From: Streptomyces cinnabarinus
GTDB taxonomy: Bacteria > Actinomycetota > Actinomycetes > Streptomycetales > Streptomycetaceae
DNA: 64,000 bases
Direction of reading: 5' to 3'
Assembly: GCF_027270315.1 (NCBI RefSeq)
Contig: NZ_CP114413.1
Coordinates: 868,001 to 932,000 of the forward strand
Positions 40,230 to 48,597 of the stretch are shown here, piece by piece (position 1 is the stretch's first letter; every line of letters starts with the position of its first letter). The notes under the pieces were generated by a model. That model worked only from the letters and a program-made list of their open reading frames with translations, had not been told where the DNA came from and searched no databases. The translations under genes were made by a program, and so were the position numbers.

Positions 40230-41627
40230 TCACGCGGCGACCCGCTCGGCACTGTCCGCCGTGATGCCCTTGGTGGAGGCGATCACGTTCTTGAGCTTCT
40301 TGGACAGGGCCTCATAGAACATGCTCAGCGGAAACTCGTCCGGAAGCACGTCATCGACGAGCTTGCGCGGCGGCAGGGTCAGGTCCAGGGCGTCCGGACC
40401 CTTGGCCCACTTGGAGCCGGGGTGCGGGGAGAGGAATCCGGAGACCAGCTCGTACCCGGCGAACCAGTGGACGAGCTTCGGCCGGTCGATGCCGTCCCGG
40501 TAGAGCGTCTCGATCTCGGCGCACAGCTCGTTGGTGACCTGCGGGGCGCGCTGCCAGTCGATGAACAGCTTGTTGTCGGTCCACCGCACCACGTCGTGCT
40601 TGTGCAGGTAGGCGAAGAGCAGCTGGCCGCCGAGGCCGTCGTAGTTGCGGTTGCGGTCGCCGGTGAGCGGGAAGCGGAACATCCGGTCGAAGAGCACGGC
40701 GTACTGCACGTCACGGGCCTGCGGGACGCCTTCGGCCTCCAGCTTCACGGCCTCCTTGAAGGCGGTGAGGTCGCAGCGCAGCTCCTCCAGGCCGTACATC
40801 CAGAACGGCTGGCGCTGCTTGATCATGAAGGGGTCGAAGGGCAGGTCGCCGTGGCTGTGGGTACGGTCGTGGACCATGTCCCACAGGACGAACGCCTCCT
40901 CGCAGCGCGTCTGGTCGTGGACCATCGCGGCGATGTCCTCGGGCAGCTCAAGACCCAGGGTCTCGACGGCGGCCTCGGTGACCCGGCGGAAGCGGGCGGC
41001 CTCGCGGTCGCAGAAGATCCCGCCCCAGGTGAAGCGCTCCGGCGCCTCGCGCACGGCGATCGTCTCGGGGAAGAGCACGGCCGAGTTGGTGTCGTAACCG
41101 GCCGTGAAGTCCTCGAACTTGATGCCGCAGAACAGCGGGTTGTCGTAGCGGGTGCGCTCCAGTTCGGACAGCCACTCGGGCCAGACCATGCGCAGCACGA
41201 CGGCTTCCAGATTGCGGTCCGGGTTGCCGTTCTGCGTGTACATCGGGAAGAGCACCAGGTGCTGGAGGCCGTCCGCACGGTTCGCGGCGGGCTGGAAGGC
41301 CAGCAGCGAGTCCAGGAAGTCCGGCACCTCGAAGCCGCTCTCGGCCCACCGGGTCAGGTCCTTCATCAGGGCCTCGTGGTAGGCCGCATCGTGCGGCAGC
41401 AGCGGCGAGAGCTCCTCGACGGCCGTCACGATCCGGGCCACCGCGGCCTCGGCGTCGGCGGCGGCCGGGGCGCCCTCGGCCCGGAGGTCGATCGACCCGT
41501 CAGTGGACTGCCATGGCCGAATCTGCTCCACGGCATCCTTGAGCACGGGCCATGCCGGGTGCTCCACCACCCTGGCCGCAGGAGGAACCTGCTCCCCCAT
41601 ACCCGACTGCACAAGAATTTCCGTCAT
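40230..41627 (-). CDS. DUF6421 family protein
   Basis: ATG 41627, behind GGAGGATGGG, gives 465 residues. It matches DUF6421 by its aromatic and charged blocks: LVLFPMYTQNGNPDRNLEAVVLRMVWPEWL, FTAGYDTNSAVLFPETIAV, CEEAFVLWDMVHDRTHSHGDLPFDPFMIKQRQPFWMYGLEELRCD in pieces, and WRTDNK-like VRWTDNKLFIDW. Many His, Asp and Glu in DMVHDRTHSHGD suggest a metal site. No signal peptide. Its constant company with an SDR and threonine aldolase in Streptomyces points to a small-molecule pathway, but none has been assigned to my knowledge. Confidence 0.85.
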   Translation of the reverse strand: MTEILVQSGMGEQVPPAARVVEHPAWPVLKDAVEQIRPWQSTDGSIDLRAEGAPAAADAEAAVARIVTAVEELSPLLPHDAAYHEALMKDLTRWAESGFEVPDFLDSLLAFQPAANRADGLQHLVLFPMYTQNGNPDRNLEAVVLRMVWPEWLSELERTRYDNPLFCGIKFEDFTAGYDTNSAVLFPETIAVREAPERFTWGGIFCDREAARFRRVTEAAVETLGLELPEDIAAMVHDQTRCEEAFVLWDMVHDRTHSHGDLPFDPFMIKQRQPFWMYGLEELRCDLTAFKEAVKLEAEGVPQARDVQYAVLFDRMFRFPLTGDRNRNYDGLGGQLLFAYLHKHDVVRWTDNKLFIDWQRAPQVTNELCAEIETLYRDGIDRPKLVHWFAGYELVSGFLSPHPGSKWAKGPDALDLTLPPRKLVDDVLPDEFPLSMFYEALSKKLKNVIASTKGITADSAERVAA

Positions 41628-42020
41628 GTCCCATCCTCCACGGGAGAACCTCGCGTAAGGACACCGTAGGCATACGAGGTTTCTCTCAGCAAGTGGCACC
41701 TCAGGAAATTATCCTGCGCAACCCCTATCGTCACCGAATTTTTTCCTGCGGGACGGGGTAAGGGCACTCGTGCGGGGTAGGCGCAACGATTCGGCCGGTC
41801 AATGCCCGTCGGACTCGCCCACGGCCGGGTGACGGCCCGGGCGGGCCACGCGCGAGCACAGTCCAGGTACTGGCCGGATCCTTGCGTCCACGGGGCCGAT
41901 CCCCGGTGTACGCACGGGTTTCATCCGGGGCCCCGGCGGTTAGGCTGCGGCCCTGCCACGCGAACGCCCCGTTCCGGTCGTGCGCGTGCCGAGCCGCCGT
42001 CGACGGAAGCGAGTCGAACC
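41628..42020. other. 393-bp gene-free stretch between DUF6421 and GDPD genes
   Basis: No convincing coding frame is present. The part nearest DUF6421 is unusually AT-rich and holds the two dyad-like sites at 41702-41750. The part nearest the GDPD gene is GC-rich with no clear promoter; an in-frame extension of GDPD to 41802 is Arg/Ala-rich and not protein-like. Confidence 0.6.
41702..41750. promoter_or_regulatory. candidate operator region upstream of the DUF6421 operon
   Basis: CAGGAAATTATCCTG (41702-41716) is an inverted repeat with an AT core. A second site, GAATTTTTTCCTG (41736-41748), shares its TCCTGCG end; the two TCCTGCG copies are 32 bp apart, about three turns. The look suggests an Lrp/AsnC-type regulator, unproven. 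Confidence 0.45.
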
Positions 42021-42704
42021 TTGAACTTCCTTACCATCGGTCACCGCGGAGTGATGGGTATCGAACCCGAGAACACCCTCCGTTCCTTCGTCGCCGCCCA
42101 GCAGGCCGGCCTCGACGTCATCGAACTCGATCTGCACCTGAGCAAGGACGGCCACCTCGTCGTCATGCACGACGCCGACGTGGACCGCACGACCGACGGA
42201 AACGGCCCCATCGCCGAGAAGACCCTCGCGGAGCTGCGCGCCCTGGACGCGGGCAAGGGCGAGCGGGTGCCGGTCTTCGAGGAGGTGCTGGACGCCGTGG
42301 CGGCGCCGCTCCAGGCCGAGATCAAGGACGTGGCCGCGGCTCGGGCGCTGGCCGGGGTGATGGACCGGCGGGACCTGGTCTCCCGGGTGGAGGTGTCCTC
42401 GTTCCACGACGAGGCGATCACCGAGATCGCCCGGCTGGTCCCGGGGGTGCGGACCGCGCTGATCGGCAGCCGCTACGGCACCGACATCGTGGAGCGGGCC
42501 GTGGCGGCGGGCGCGGGCACGGTCTGCCTGAACATCCGCCGGATCACCCTCGAAGTCGTGGAGGCGGCCCGCGAGGCCGACCTCAGGATCGTCGGCTGGG
42601 TGGTGAACACCCAGGACCATCTGCGTCTCGTACGCGCCCTGGAGCTGGACGGCGCCACCACCGACTACCCGGAGATCAAACGCACGGGCCGCTTCACGGC
42701 CTGA
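42021..42704 (+). CDS. glycerophosphodiester phosphodiesterase family protein
   Basis: The start is TTG 42021: any later start would remove the catalytic GHRG (H8, R9). The 227-residue product has the GDPD TIM-barrel set: GHRGVMGIEPENTL, VIELDLHLSKDGHLVVMHDADVDRTTDG with E35, D37 and H50, and C-terminal VGWVVNTQD. It hydrolyses glycerophosphodiesters to glycerol-3-phosphate and an alcohol, here in the cytoplasm as no signal peptide is present. The ribosome site (GGAAGCGAG) is distant, so the TTG is a moderate-confidence choice. Confidence 0.85.
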   Translation: MNFLTIGHRGVMGIEPENTLRSFVAAQQAGLDVIELDLHLSKDGHLVVMHDADVDRTTDGNGPIAEKTLAELRALDAGKGERVPVFEEVLDAVAAPLQAEIKDVAAARALAGVMDRRDLVSRVEVSSFHDEAITEIARLVPGVRTALIGSRYGTDIVERAVAAGAGTVCLNIRRITLEVVEAAREADLRIVGWVVNTQDHLRLVRALELDGATTDYPEIKRTGRFTA

Positions 42705-42707
42705 GGC

Positions 42708-43244
42708 TCAGCCGAGTTCCTTGGTCAGCAGCTCGAACTGGAGGTCGTCGCGCTGCGGGATGCCGAAGCGCTCGTCGCCGTACGGGAAGGGGGTCATCTT
42801 TCCCGTACGGCGGTAACCGCGGCGCTCGTACCAGGCGATGAGGTCCTCGCGCACCGAGATCACCGTCATGTGCATCTCGGTGACGCCCCAGCTCTCGCGG
42901 GCGGCGCGCTCGGCCGCCGCGATGACGACCTTGCCGAGGCCCGCGCCCTGGAGGGTCGGGCTGACCGCGAACATGCCGAAGTAGGCGTGGGCGCCGCGGT
43001 GTTCGAGCTGGCAGCAGGCGACGATACGGCCGTCCCGCTCGACCGTCAGCAGCCGGCTGTCGGTCGCCTTGACAACCTCCAGCACGCCCTGCGGATCGGT
43101 GCGCTGGCCCTGAAGGATGTCCGCCTCGGTGGTCCAGCCGACCCTGCTGGAGTCACCGCGGTAGGCCGACTCGATCAGCGCGACGAGCGCGTCGACATCG
43201 GCGTCGGTGGCGTCGCGGAAGGTCAGTGCGGCGGCGGTCTCCAT
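42708..43244 (-). CDS. GNAT acetyltransferase
   Basis: ATG 43244 behind GGAGACG gives 178 residues. GNAT marks are FRDATDADVDALVALIESAYRGDSSRVGWTTEADIL at the start, an AYFGMFAVSPTLQGAGLGKVVIAAAE block where LQGAGLG is the CoA loop, and VREDLIAWYERRGYRRTGKMTPFPY at the end. It resembles a widely conserved bacterial and eukaryotic GNAT group with the terminal MTPFPY motif; substrate unknown. The frame is open to 43319 without a ribosome site. Confidence 0.85.
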   Translation of the reverse strand: METAAALTFRDATDADVDALVALIESAYRGDSSRVGWTTEADILQGQRTDPQGVLEVVKATDSRLLTVERDGRIVACCQLEHRGAHAYFGMFAVSPTLQGAGLGKVVIAAAERAARESWGVTEMHMTVISVREDLIAWYERRGYRRTGKMTPFPYGDERFGIPQRDDLQFELLTKELG

Positions 43245-43317
43245 GGGGCGCGTCTCCACTTCTCGGCACTGCACGGGCAGGGACGAGAGTAACGCGCGGC
43301 CGCTACCCTCCGGGATC

Positions 43318-43710
43318 ATGGTGCATGTACTCAGCAGCAGAATCCTGCTCCATCCCGTCGACCCCGACCGCTCCCGCGCCTTCTACGGCGACCAGCTGGG
43401 CCTGGCCATCCAGCGCGAGTTCGGCACCGGCCCCGAGCGTGGCACCGTCTACTTCCTCGGCGGCGGCTTCCTGGAGGTCTCCGGCCGCTCCGAGGCCCCG
43501 CCCTCCCCCGCGCTCCAGCTCTGGCTCCAGGTCGAGAGCGCGGAGGCGGCGCACGAGGAGCTGCGGGCCAAGGGCGTGGAGATCGTCCGGCCGCCGGTGC
43601 GCGAGCCATGGGGCCTGATCGAGATGTGGATCGCGGATCCGGACGGTACGCGGATCGCGCTGGTGGAGACCCCGAAGGACCATCCGCTGCGGTACCGGCC
43701 GGGGATCTAG
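43318..43710 (+). CDS. VOC (glyoxalase/bleomycin-resistance fold) protein
   Basis: The 130-residue protein is one VOC domain: SSRILLHPVDPDRSRAFYGDQLGLAI at the start, GTVYFLGGGFLEVSG, LQLWLQVESAEAAHEEL and a terminal MWIADPDGTRIALVE. The metal-site residues are H12 and E54 on one side with E in ALVET on the other. A TACCCT box (43304-43309) lies 8 bp before the ATG, so it is probably leaderless. Function beyond the fold is open. Confidence 0.85.
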   Translation: MVHVLSSRILLHPVDPDRSRAFYGDQLGLAIQREFGTGPERGTVYFLGGGFLEVSGRSEAPPSPALQLWLQVESAEAAHEELRAKGVEIVRPPVREPWGLIEMWIADPDGTRIALVETPKDHPLRYRPGI

Positions 43711-43789
43711 CCCCGGCTCTTCTCCGATGGCCCGGGTGCCGTGCGGGGCTTAGCGTGCTTCAGGGGGTCGCGCGCTCGGAAGGAACGCC

Positions 43790-44557
43790 ATGAACCTCGA
43801 CAAGCCGGTGATCGGCGGCCCCTGCTGGACCGAGCTGGGGACCAGTGACGTGGAGGCCGCCAAGAGCTTCTACACCCGGCTCTTCGGCTGGCGTACCGAG
43901 ACCGACCCCCGCCAGGAGGCGGGCGGCTACACCGTGGCCCACCTCGGCGACGCGGCGGTCGCGGCGCTTTCCCCGCTGTACCAGGAGTCCCAGCCGGTCG
44001 CCTGGAACGTGTCCTTCCGGGTGGCCGACGTCGATGCCACCGCCGCTCAGGCCGAGGCGTCGGGCGCGACGGTGCTGGTCGGCCCGATGGACGTGTTCGA
44101 CGTGGGCCGGTTCGCCGTGGTCCTCGATCCGGCCGGGGCCGCCTTCCAGCTGTGGCAGGCCCGCGCCTTCCCGGGCGCGGGCCTGTTCAACGCGCCCGGC
44201 ACGCTCGGCTGGGTGGAGCTGATGACCCGGGCCCCCGACCGGGCGGTGGCCTTCTACCGCGCGCTGTTCGGCTGGAGCGTCAACGCCTCCGAGCACTACA
44301 CCCAGTGGGGCATCGACGGCGCCGACTTCGGCGGCATGGTGGCGATGGACGAGAAGTTCCCGCCCGAGGTGCCCTCGCACTGGCTGCCGTACTTCGCAGT
44401 GACAGACGTCGACGCCGTCGCCACCAACACGGTCCACGCGGACGGCAGCGTCCTGATGGACCCGACCTCGCTGCCCGGGGGCCGCCGGATCGCGCTGCTG
44501 CGGGACCCGCAGGGCGCGGTGTTCGGCGTCTACCGCTCTCCGGACGACGCAGACTGA
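43790..44557 (+). CDS. two-domain VOC protein
   Basis: The 255-residue protein has two VOC repeats: GPCWTELGTSDVEAAKSFYTRLFGW (about 10-34) and LGWVELMTRAPDRAVAFYRALFGW (about 140-163), each followed by a YxxxxLG/DGADFGGM-type strand and a final DPAGAAFQLWQ or DPQGAVFGVYR. This is the CFP-30B/27-kDa-antigen-like group of actinobacteria, of unclear enzymatic role. GGAAGGA precedes the ATG. Confidence 0.88.
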   Translation: MNLDKPVIGGPCWTELGTSDVEAAKSFYTRLFGWRTETDPRQEAGGYTVAHLGDAAVAALSPLYQESQPVAWNVSFRVADVDATAAQAEASGATVLVGPMDVFDVGRFAVVLDPAGAAFQLWQARAFPGAGLFNAPGTLGWVELMTRAPDRAVAFYRALFGWSVNASEHYTQWGIDGADFGGMVAMDEKFPPEVPSHWLPYFAVTDVDAVATNTVHADGSVLMDPTSLPGGRRIALLRDPQGAVFGVYRSPDDAD

Positions 44558-44658
44558 ACCACGCCGCGAGTTCCCCCGTGGAACATCTGCCCTGACCTGC
44601 CGTGCTCCCGCCAGTGCTCCCCGTGTACACCCTTGCGCTCGCGTGCGCGCCGCATGGT

Positions 44659-44695
44659 CCGGGCAGTCTCCAGCCGACCGCGGGCGACTGCCCGG
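44659..44695. promoter_or_regulatory. stem-loop upstream of the DUF5134 gene
   Basis: CCGGGCAGTC (44659-44668) pairs with GACTGCCCGG (44686-44695), a perfect 10-bp stem with a 17-nt loop. It is 22 bp before the DUF5134 start and 100 bp after the VOC gene, so it may end the VOC transcript or lie in the next leader. Confidence 0.5.
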
Positions 44696-44717
44696 CACCG
44701 TCGAGCGGGGAGGGCGT

Positions 44718-45248
44718 GTGCATCTTCCGGCTTCGCCCGGCTGGCTGTTGGTCGCGCTGTGCGCGGCCACCGGCGCCTACTGCATGCTGCGGATGCGCAG
44801 CCACGTCGAGGAACAGCGCCGGGCCGCGGGCGGCGAGGCGCTGATGGGCTTCGGCATGGCCGCGATGGCCGTGCCCGCCGCGGTGTTCACCCCGCCGTCA
44901 TGGACCTGGCCGGTCTACGCGGCGGTGTTCGGCGCGGCGGCGCTGCGCGCCCTGTGGGCGGCCCGGGCGAGCGCGCACCACCTGCACCATCTGGTGGGCA
45001 CCGCGGCCATGGTCTACATGGCGGTCGCGATGGCCGCCTCCCCGAGCCACGGTGCCTCCGGCGTCCCGTTCGTGACCGGGATGCTCCTGCTCTACTTCAC
45101 GGGGTACGTGCTGCTGACCGGCGTCCGACTGGTCCCCGTCACCGCGGGCGGCCCGGGAGCCGTACGCCTCGGTGACCGGCCGGAGTTGGCGAGGGCCTGC
45201 CGGCTGGCGATGGGCATCGCGATGGTCGCCATGCTGCTGACCATGTGA
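44718..45248 (+). CDS. DUF5134 membrane protein
   Basis: GTG 44718 with GGGGAGGG upstream gives 176 residues with about six hydrophobic helices. The features RMRSHVEEQRRAAGGEALMGFGMAAMAVPAAVF and ASAHHLHHLVGTAAMVYMAVAM, with a His cluster between helices, fit DUF5134, a family usually next to an M56 peptidase, as here. The His cluster may bind copper or heme, but that is speculation. Confidence 0.8.
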   Translation: MHLPASPGWLLVALCAATGAYCMLRMRSHVEEQRRAAGGEALMGFGMAAMAVPAAVFTPPSWTWPVYAAVFGAAALRALWAARASAHHLHHLVGTAAMVYMAVAMAASPSHGASGVPFVTGMLLLYFTGYVLLTGVRLVPVTAGGPGAVRLGDRPELARACRLAMGIAMVAMLLTM

Positions 45249-45320
45249 CCACAGTGGCCTGTGTCACTTTGCCGCCACCGCCCGTACCCCTGGGCGGTAC
45301 GGCGCTCATAGGCTGGAGTC

Positions 45321-46256
45321 ATGATGGTCCCCGCGGCTCTGCTGCTGCTCGGCGCCCTGACCGCCGTGGCCGCCCCGCGCGTGATCGCCCGGGCCGACTG
45401 GCCCGACCGGGAACCGGTGGTCGCCCTGTGGGTGTGGCAGTGCGTGGTGGCGGCCGTCCTGCTGTGCTGCGCCCTGTCGATGACGCTGAGCGCCGCCGCG
45501 GCCTGGCAGGCGGTGCGCGGCCACGTGTTCGCGCCCGCGCCGCCGAACGTCGTGGAGGCCTACGCCCTCGGGGTGGCCGGATCCTGGGCCGCGGCGACCG
45601 CGGTGGCACTGGCCTGCGGCGGGGTGTGGACCGCGGTGATGCTGGTCCGCGAAGTCGCGCGGGCCCGGGCCCGGCGCCACCGCCGACGGGCCGAACTCCT
45701 CGTACGCGCACCGCTGTTGCCCGGTGAGGAGCCCCGGCCCGACCGGCGTCTGGTGGTCCTGGAGAGCGAGCGGCCCGACGCCTGGTGGCTGGCCGGCGCG
45801 GAACCGCGGCTGGTGGTGACCACGGCCGCGCTGCGCCGCCTGAAGGGGCGGCAGCTGGACGCCGTACTCGCTCATGAGCAGGGGCACGCGCGGGCCCGGC
45901 ACGACTGGCTGCTGCACTGCTCGGCCGCGCTGGCCGCCGGGTTTCCGCAGGTGCCGGTGTTCGCCGCGTTCCGGGACGAGATGCACCGGCTGGTCGAACT
46001 CGCCGCCGACGACATGGCCTCCCGCCGGTTCGGCCGCCTGACCACCGCGCTGGCGCTGGTGGAACTCAACGAGGGCCGGGGTGTGTTCGGCCCCTGCCCG
46101 ACCCGGGCGCAGGTGCCGCAGCGGGTGAGCCGGCTGCTCACCGCCCCGGACCGGCTCAGCCCGGCCCGCCGGCTGCGGCTGACGGCCGCCGCGGCGCTGG
46201 TGCCCGTGGTGCCGGTGCTGGTGGCCTTCGTACCGGGGCTGCGGGCGCTGGGATAG
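45321..46256 (+). CDS. M56-family membrane metallopeptidase
   Basis: The 311-residue protein has two N-terminal membrane helices, a third near 80-105, and the zinc motif HEQGH (185-189) in VLAHEQGHARARHDW, with the third ligand E in RLVELAADDMASRRFG. M56 peptidases of the BlaR1/MecR1 kind cleave a repressor after a signal, but this protein lacks a penicillin-binding sensor domain and no BlaI-like gene is adjacent. A TAGGCT box 6 bp before the ATG indicates a leaderless message. Confidence 0.88.
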   Translation: MMVPAALLLLGALTAVAAPRVIARADWPDREPVVALWVWQCVVAAVLLCCALSMTLSAAAAWQAVRGHVFAPAPPNVVEAYALGVAGSWAAATAVALACGGVWTAVMLVREVARARARRHRRRAELLVRAPLLPGEEPRPDRRLVVLESERPDAWWLAGAEPRLVVTTAALRRLKGRQLDAVLAHEQGHARARHDWLLHCSAALAAGFPQVPVFAAFRDEMHRLVELAADDMASRRFGRLTTALALVELNEGRGVFGPCPTRAQVPQRVSRLLTAPDRLSPARRLRLTAAAALVPVVPVLVAFVPGLRALG

Positions 46257-46323
46257 TCCGGTTCGGGTGGATCCACCCGCCCGGCATTGGCCTCCTGCCC
46301 CAGGAGTCGGCGAGGATCGCAGT

Positions 46324-47019
46324 ATGCACACCCAGTCCGTCGACTCCCCGCCCCGGACGCCGCTCCGCGGGCCCGCCCTCCGCTGGGCCGGTGCGCTCGC
46401 GCTGTGCTCGGCCCTGCTGCTGGCGCTGGTCGCGGTCCGCTGGCATCCCCTGATCACCTTCGACGGCGACATCGCCGAGACCACCCACCGCTGGGCGGTC
46501 GCCGAGTCCGGGCTGACGCGGGCGTTCCGGATCCTGACGGACTGGGTCTGGGACCCCTGGACGATGCGTATCCTCTGCGCGGTGGTGGTGCTGTGGCTGC
46601 TCCGGCGGCACGCGGCGCGCTGGACGGCCTTCTGGCTGGCGCTCACCACCACCCTGGCCACCCTGCTCCAGCAGGCCCTGAAGGCCGCCGTGGACCGCTC
46701 CCGCCCCGTCTGGACCGACCCCGTCGACTCCGCCCAGTACTCGGCCTTCCCCTCCGGCCACGCGATGACCGCCACCGTGGTCTGCGGCGTCCTGCTGTAC
46801 CTGCTGCACCACTACGGCGTCGGCCGCGCGCTGTGGCGTACGGCATTGTCCGTGGCCGTCGTCTCCGTCGTCGGCGTCGGTCTGACCCGGGTGTGGCTGG
46901 GCGTCCACTGGGCCTCGGACGTCATCGGCGGCTGGCTCATGGGCGCCGCGGTGGTCGCCCTGGCGGTGGCCCTGCACCGCCGGCGCGCCCCCGGGCGACC
47001 GGCCGACGCAACGGACTGA
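46324..47019 (+). CDS. PAP2-family membrane phosphatase
   Basis: The 231-residue protein has about five to six membrane helices and the three PAP2 motifs: KAAVDRSRP (about 122-130), PSGHAMTA, and GLTRVWLGVHWASD. It dephosphorylates a lipid phosphate such as undecaprenyl pyrophosphate or phosphatidic acid at the outer membrane face. The ATG at 46324 has no clear ribosome site. It is 68 bp downstream of the M56 gene. Confidence 0.9.
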   Translation: MHTQSVDSPPRTPLRGPALRWAGALALCSALLLALVAVRWHPLITFDGDIAETTHRWAVAESGLTRAFRILTDWVWDPWTMRILCAVVVLWLLRRHAARWTAFWLALTTTLATLLQQALKAAVDRSRPVWTDPVDSAQYSAFPSGHAMTATVVCGVLLYLLHHYGVGRALWRTALSVAVVSVVGVGLTRVWLGVHWASDVIGGWLMGAAVVALAVALHRRRAPGRPADATD

Positions 47020-47059
47020 TCTTCCCGCGCGGGCGATCGACGTTCCGTAGGCTTCGAAC

Positions 47060-47782
47060 ATGACCGCAGTCCTGTTCGACTTCTCCGGCACCCTCTTCCG
47101 CGTCGAGTCCACCGAGTCCTGGCTGCGCGGGGCGCTGGCCGAGCGGGAAGTGGAGCTGCCCGAGCCGGAGTTGGCCGGGGCCGCCGAGGCGCTGGAGCGG
47201 ATGGGGGCGCTGCCGGGCGGGGCGAACCCGGCGTGGCTGCCGGAGGACGTGGCGAGCGTGTGGGGCGTCCGGGACAAGAGCCAGGAGCTGCACCGCGCCG
47301 CGTACACCGGGCTGTCCCGGCATGTGGCGCTCCCTGACGAGGGCCTGCACGAGGCGCTCTACGACCGCCATATGACGCCCGCCGCCTGGGATCCGTACCC
47401 CGACGCGGCCGAGGTGCTGGGCGCGCTGCGGGAACGCGGCGTCGGTGTCGGCGTGGTCAGCAACATCGGCTGGGACCTGCGCCCGGTCTTCCGCGAGCAC
47501 GGCCTCGACCGGTATGTGGACGCCTACGTCCTGTCCTTCGAGCACGGCATCCAGAAACCGGACCCGCGGCTGTTCCGTGCCGCCTGTGCCGAGCTCGCCG
47601 CCGATCCGCGCGAGGTCCTGATGGTCGGCGACGACCGCAGGGCGGACGGCGGCGCCGCGACGCTGGGCTGCGAGGTGCACTTCGTCGACCATCTGCCGGT
47701 CGCCGAGCGGCCCGACGGCCTGCGACCGGTGCTGGATCTGGTGGCGCGCCGTCGCCCCGAGGACTTCGGCGTCGGCGCCTGA
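47060..47782 (+). CDS. HAD-family hydrolase
   Basis: The 240-residue protein has motif I DFSGTLFRV (nucleophile D7; the usual DxD is D-F-S here, so the second acid is replaced), motif II VVSNIGWD, motif III lysine in GIQKPDPRLF, and motif IV VGDDRRADGG. The S at the place of the second aspartate is a variant that may reduce phosphatase activity. A TAGGCT box 6 bp before the ATG suggests a leaderless message. Substrate unknown. Confidence 0.88.
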   Translation: MTAVLFDFSGTLFRVESTESWLRGALAEREVELPEPELAGAAEALERMGALPGGANPAWLPEDVASVWGVRDKSQELHRAAYTGLSRHVALPDEGLHEALYDRHMTPAAWDPYPDAAEVLGALRERGVGVGVVSNIGWDLRPVFREHGLDRYVDAYVLSFEHGIQKPDPRLFRAACAELAADPREVLMVGDDRRADGGAATLGCEVHFVDHLPVAERPDGLRPVLDLVARRRPEDFGVGA

Positions 47783-47900
47783 GAAGTCGCCCCGGGCCAC
47801 CATCGGGGAGTCGCGCGCCTGCCTTAGGCGATCCCCCGTGTCGCCCAAGGCAGGCGGCAACCCGAACAGGCCGGACCGGAGTCCGACCGGGTGCGCCGAG

Positions 47901-47924
47901 TATAGTTGGCTGGCAGCCAGTCAA
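47901..47924 (+). promoter_or_regulatory. TetR operator and -10 box
   Basis: 47906-47924 is a 19-bp palindrome: TTGGCTGGC on the left and the mirror CAGTCAA on the right, with 8 of 9 arm positions paired, around a TGGCTG-G-CAGCCA core. TATAGT (47901-47906) directly before it is a likely -10 box, so the repressor would block its own gene. Confidence 0.75.
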
Positions 47925-47937
47925 CGCAGGAGTAAGC

Positions 47938-48594
47938 ATGTCCCCGCGCAGCGCCTCGGTCAATGAAGAACTGCGGCGGCGTTCTCGCGAGCGGCTCCTC
48001 CAGGCGGCGGTCGAACTGGTCGGTGAGCACGGCTACGAGGCCACGACCTTGGGCGACATCGCCGACCGGGCCGGTTCGGCGCGCGGTCTGGTCTCGTACT
48101 ACTTCCCCGGAAAACGCCAGCTCGTCCAGTCCGCGGTGCACCGGCTGATGTGCTGCACGCTCCAGGAGGCGCTGGAGCGCGATCCGCGCACCGAGGACGG
48201 CCGGGAGCGGATGGCCCGGGCCATCGACGCGATCCTGGGGCTCGCCCGGGACCGTCCCGTGCTGATGCGCCAGCACATGGCCGGGATCCTCCAGGCCGAG
48301 GGCTTCGTGCAGTGCCCGGAGCAGCGCCGCCTCGCCGAACTCCTGCGGGAGACCTGCGCCCGGCACGGCTCGCTCGACGTCGAGGCCGACTATCCGATGC
48401 TGCGGGCCCTGCTCATGGGCGCGGTCTACGCGGCGCTGGTCCCGGGGGTGCCGATGTCCGTGCCGGTGCTGCGGGCGGAGCTGTTCAAGCGCTACCGGCT
48501 CGACTGGGAGATGGGGACCCCACCCGACGCGGACACCACGCCGGACGACACCGACCTCTCCCGCTTCTTCGCCACCGGGGAGGAGCCCCACTGA
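47938..48594 (+). CDS. TetR-family regulator
   Basis: The 218-residue protein has the TetR HTH at about 18-62: RERLLQAAVELVGEHGYEATTLGDIADRAGSARGLVSYYFPGKRQLV. The C-terminal ligand domain has no close match that I recognise. GCAGGAG stands 7 bp before the ATG. It probably represses itself through the 19-bp palindrome upstream; the next genes downstream are on the other strand, so its target may be elsewhere. Confidence 0.9.
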   Translation: MSPRSASVNEELRRRSRERLLQAAVELVGEHGYEATTLGDIADRAGSARGLVSYYFPGKRQLVQSAVHRLMCCTLQEALERDPRTEDGRERMARAIDAILGLARDRPVLMRQHMAGILQAEGFVQCPEQRRLAELLRETCARHGSLDVEADYPMLRALLMGAVYAALVPGVPMSVPVLRAELFKRYRLDWEMGTPPDADTTPDDTDLSRFFATGEEPH

Positions 48595-48597
48595 GGT

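Noticed and set aside
42946..43000. Possible inverted repeat and terminator inside the acetyltransferase gene
   Set aside because: It lies inside a well-supported coding region and its arms are short, as expected by chance at this GC content.
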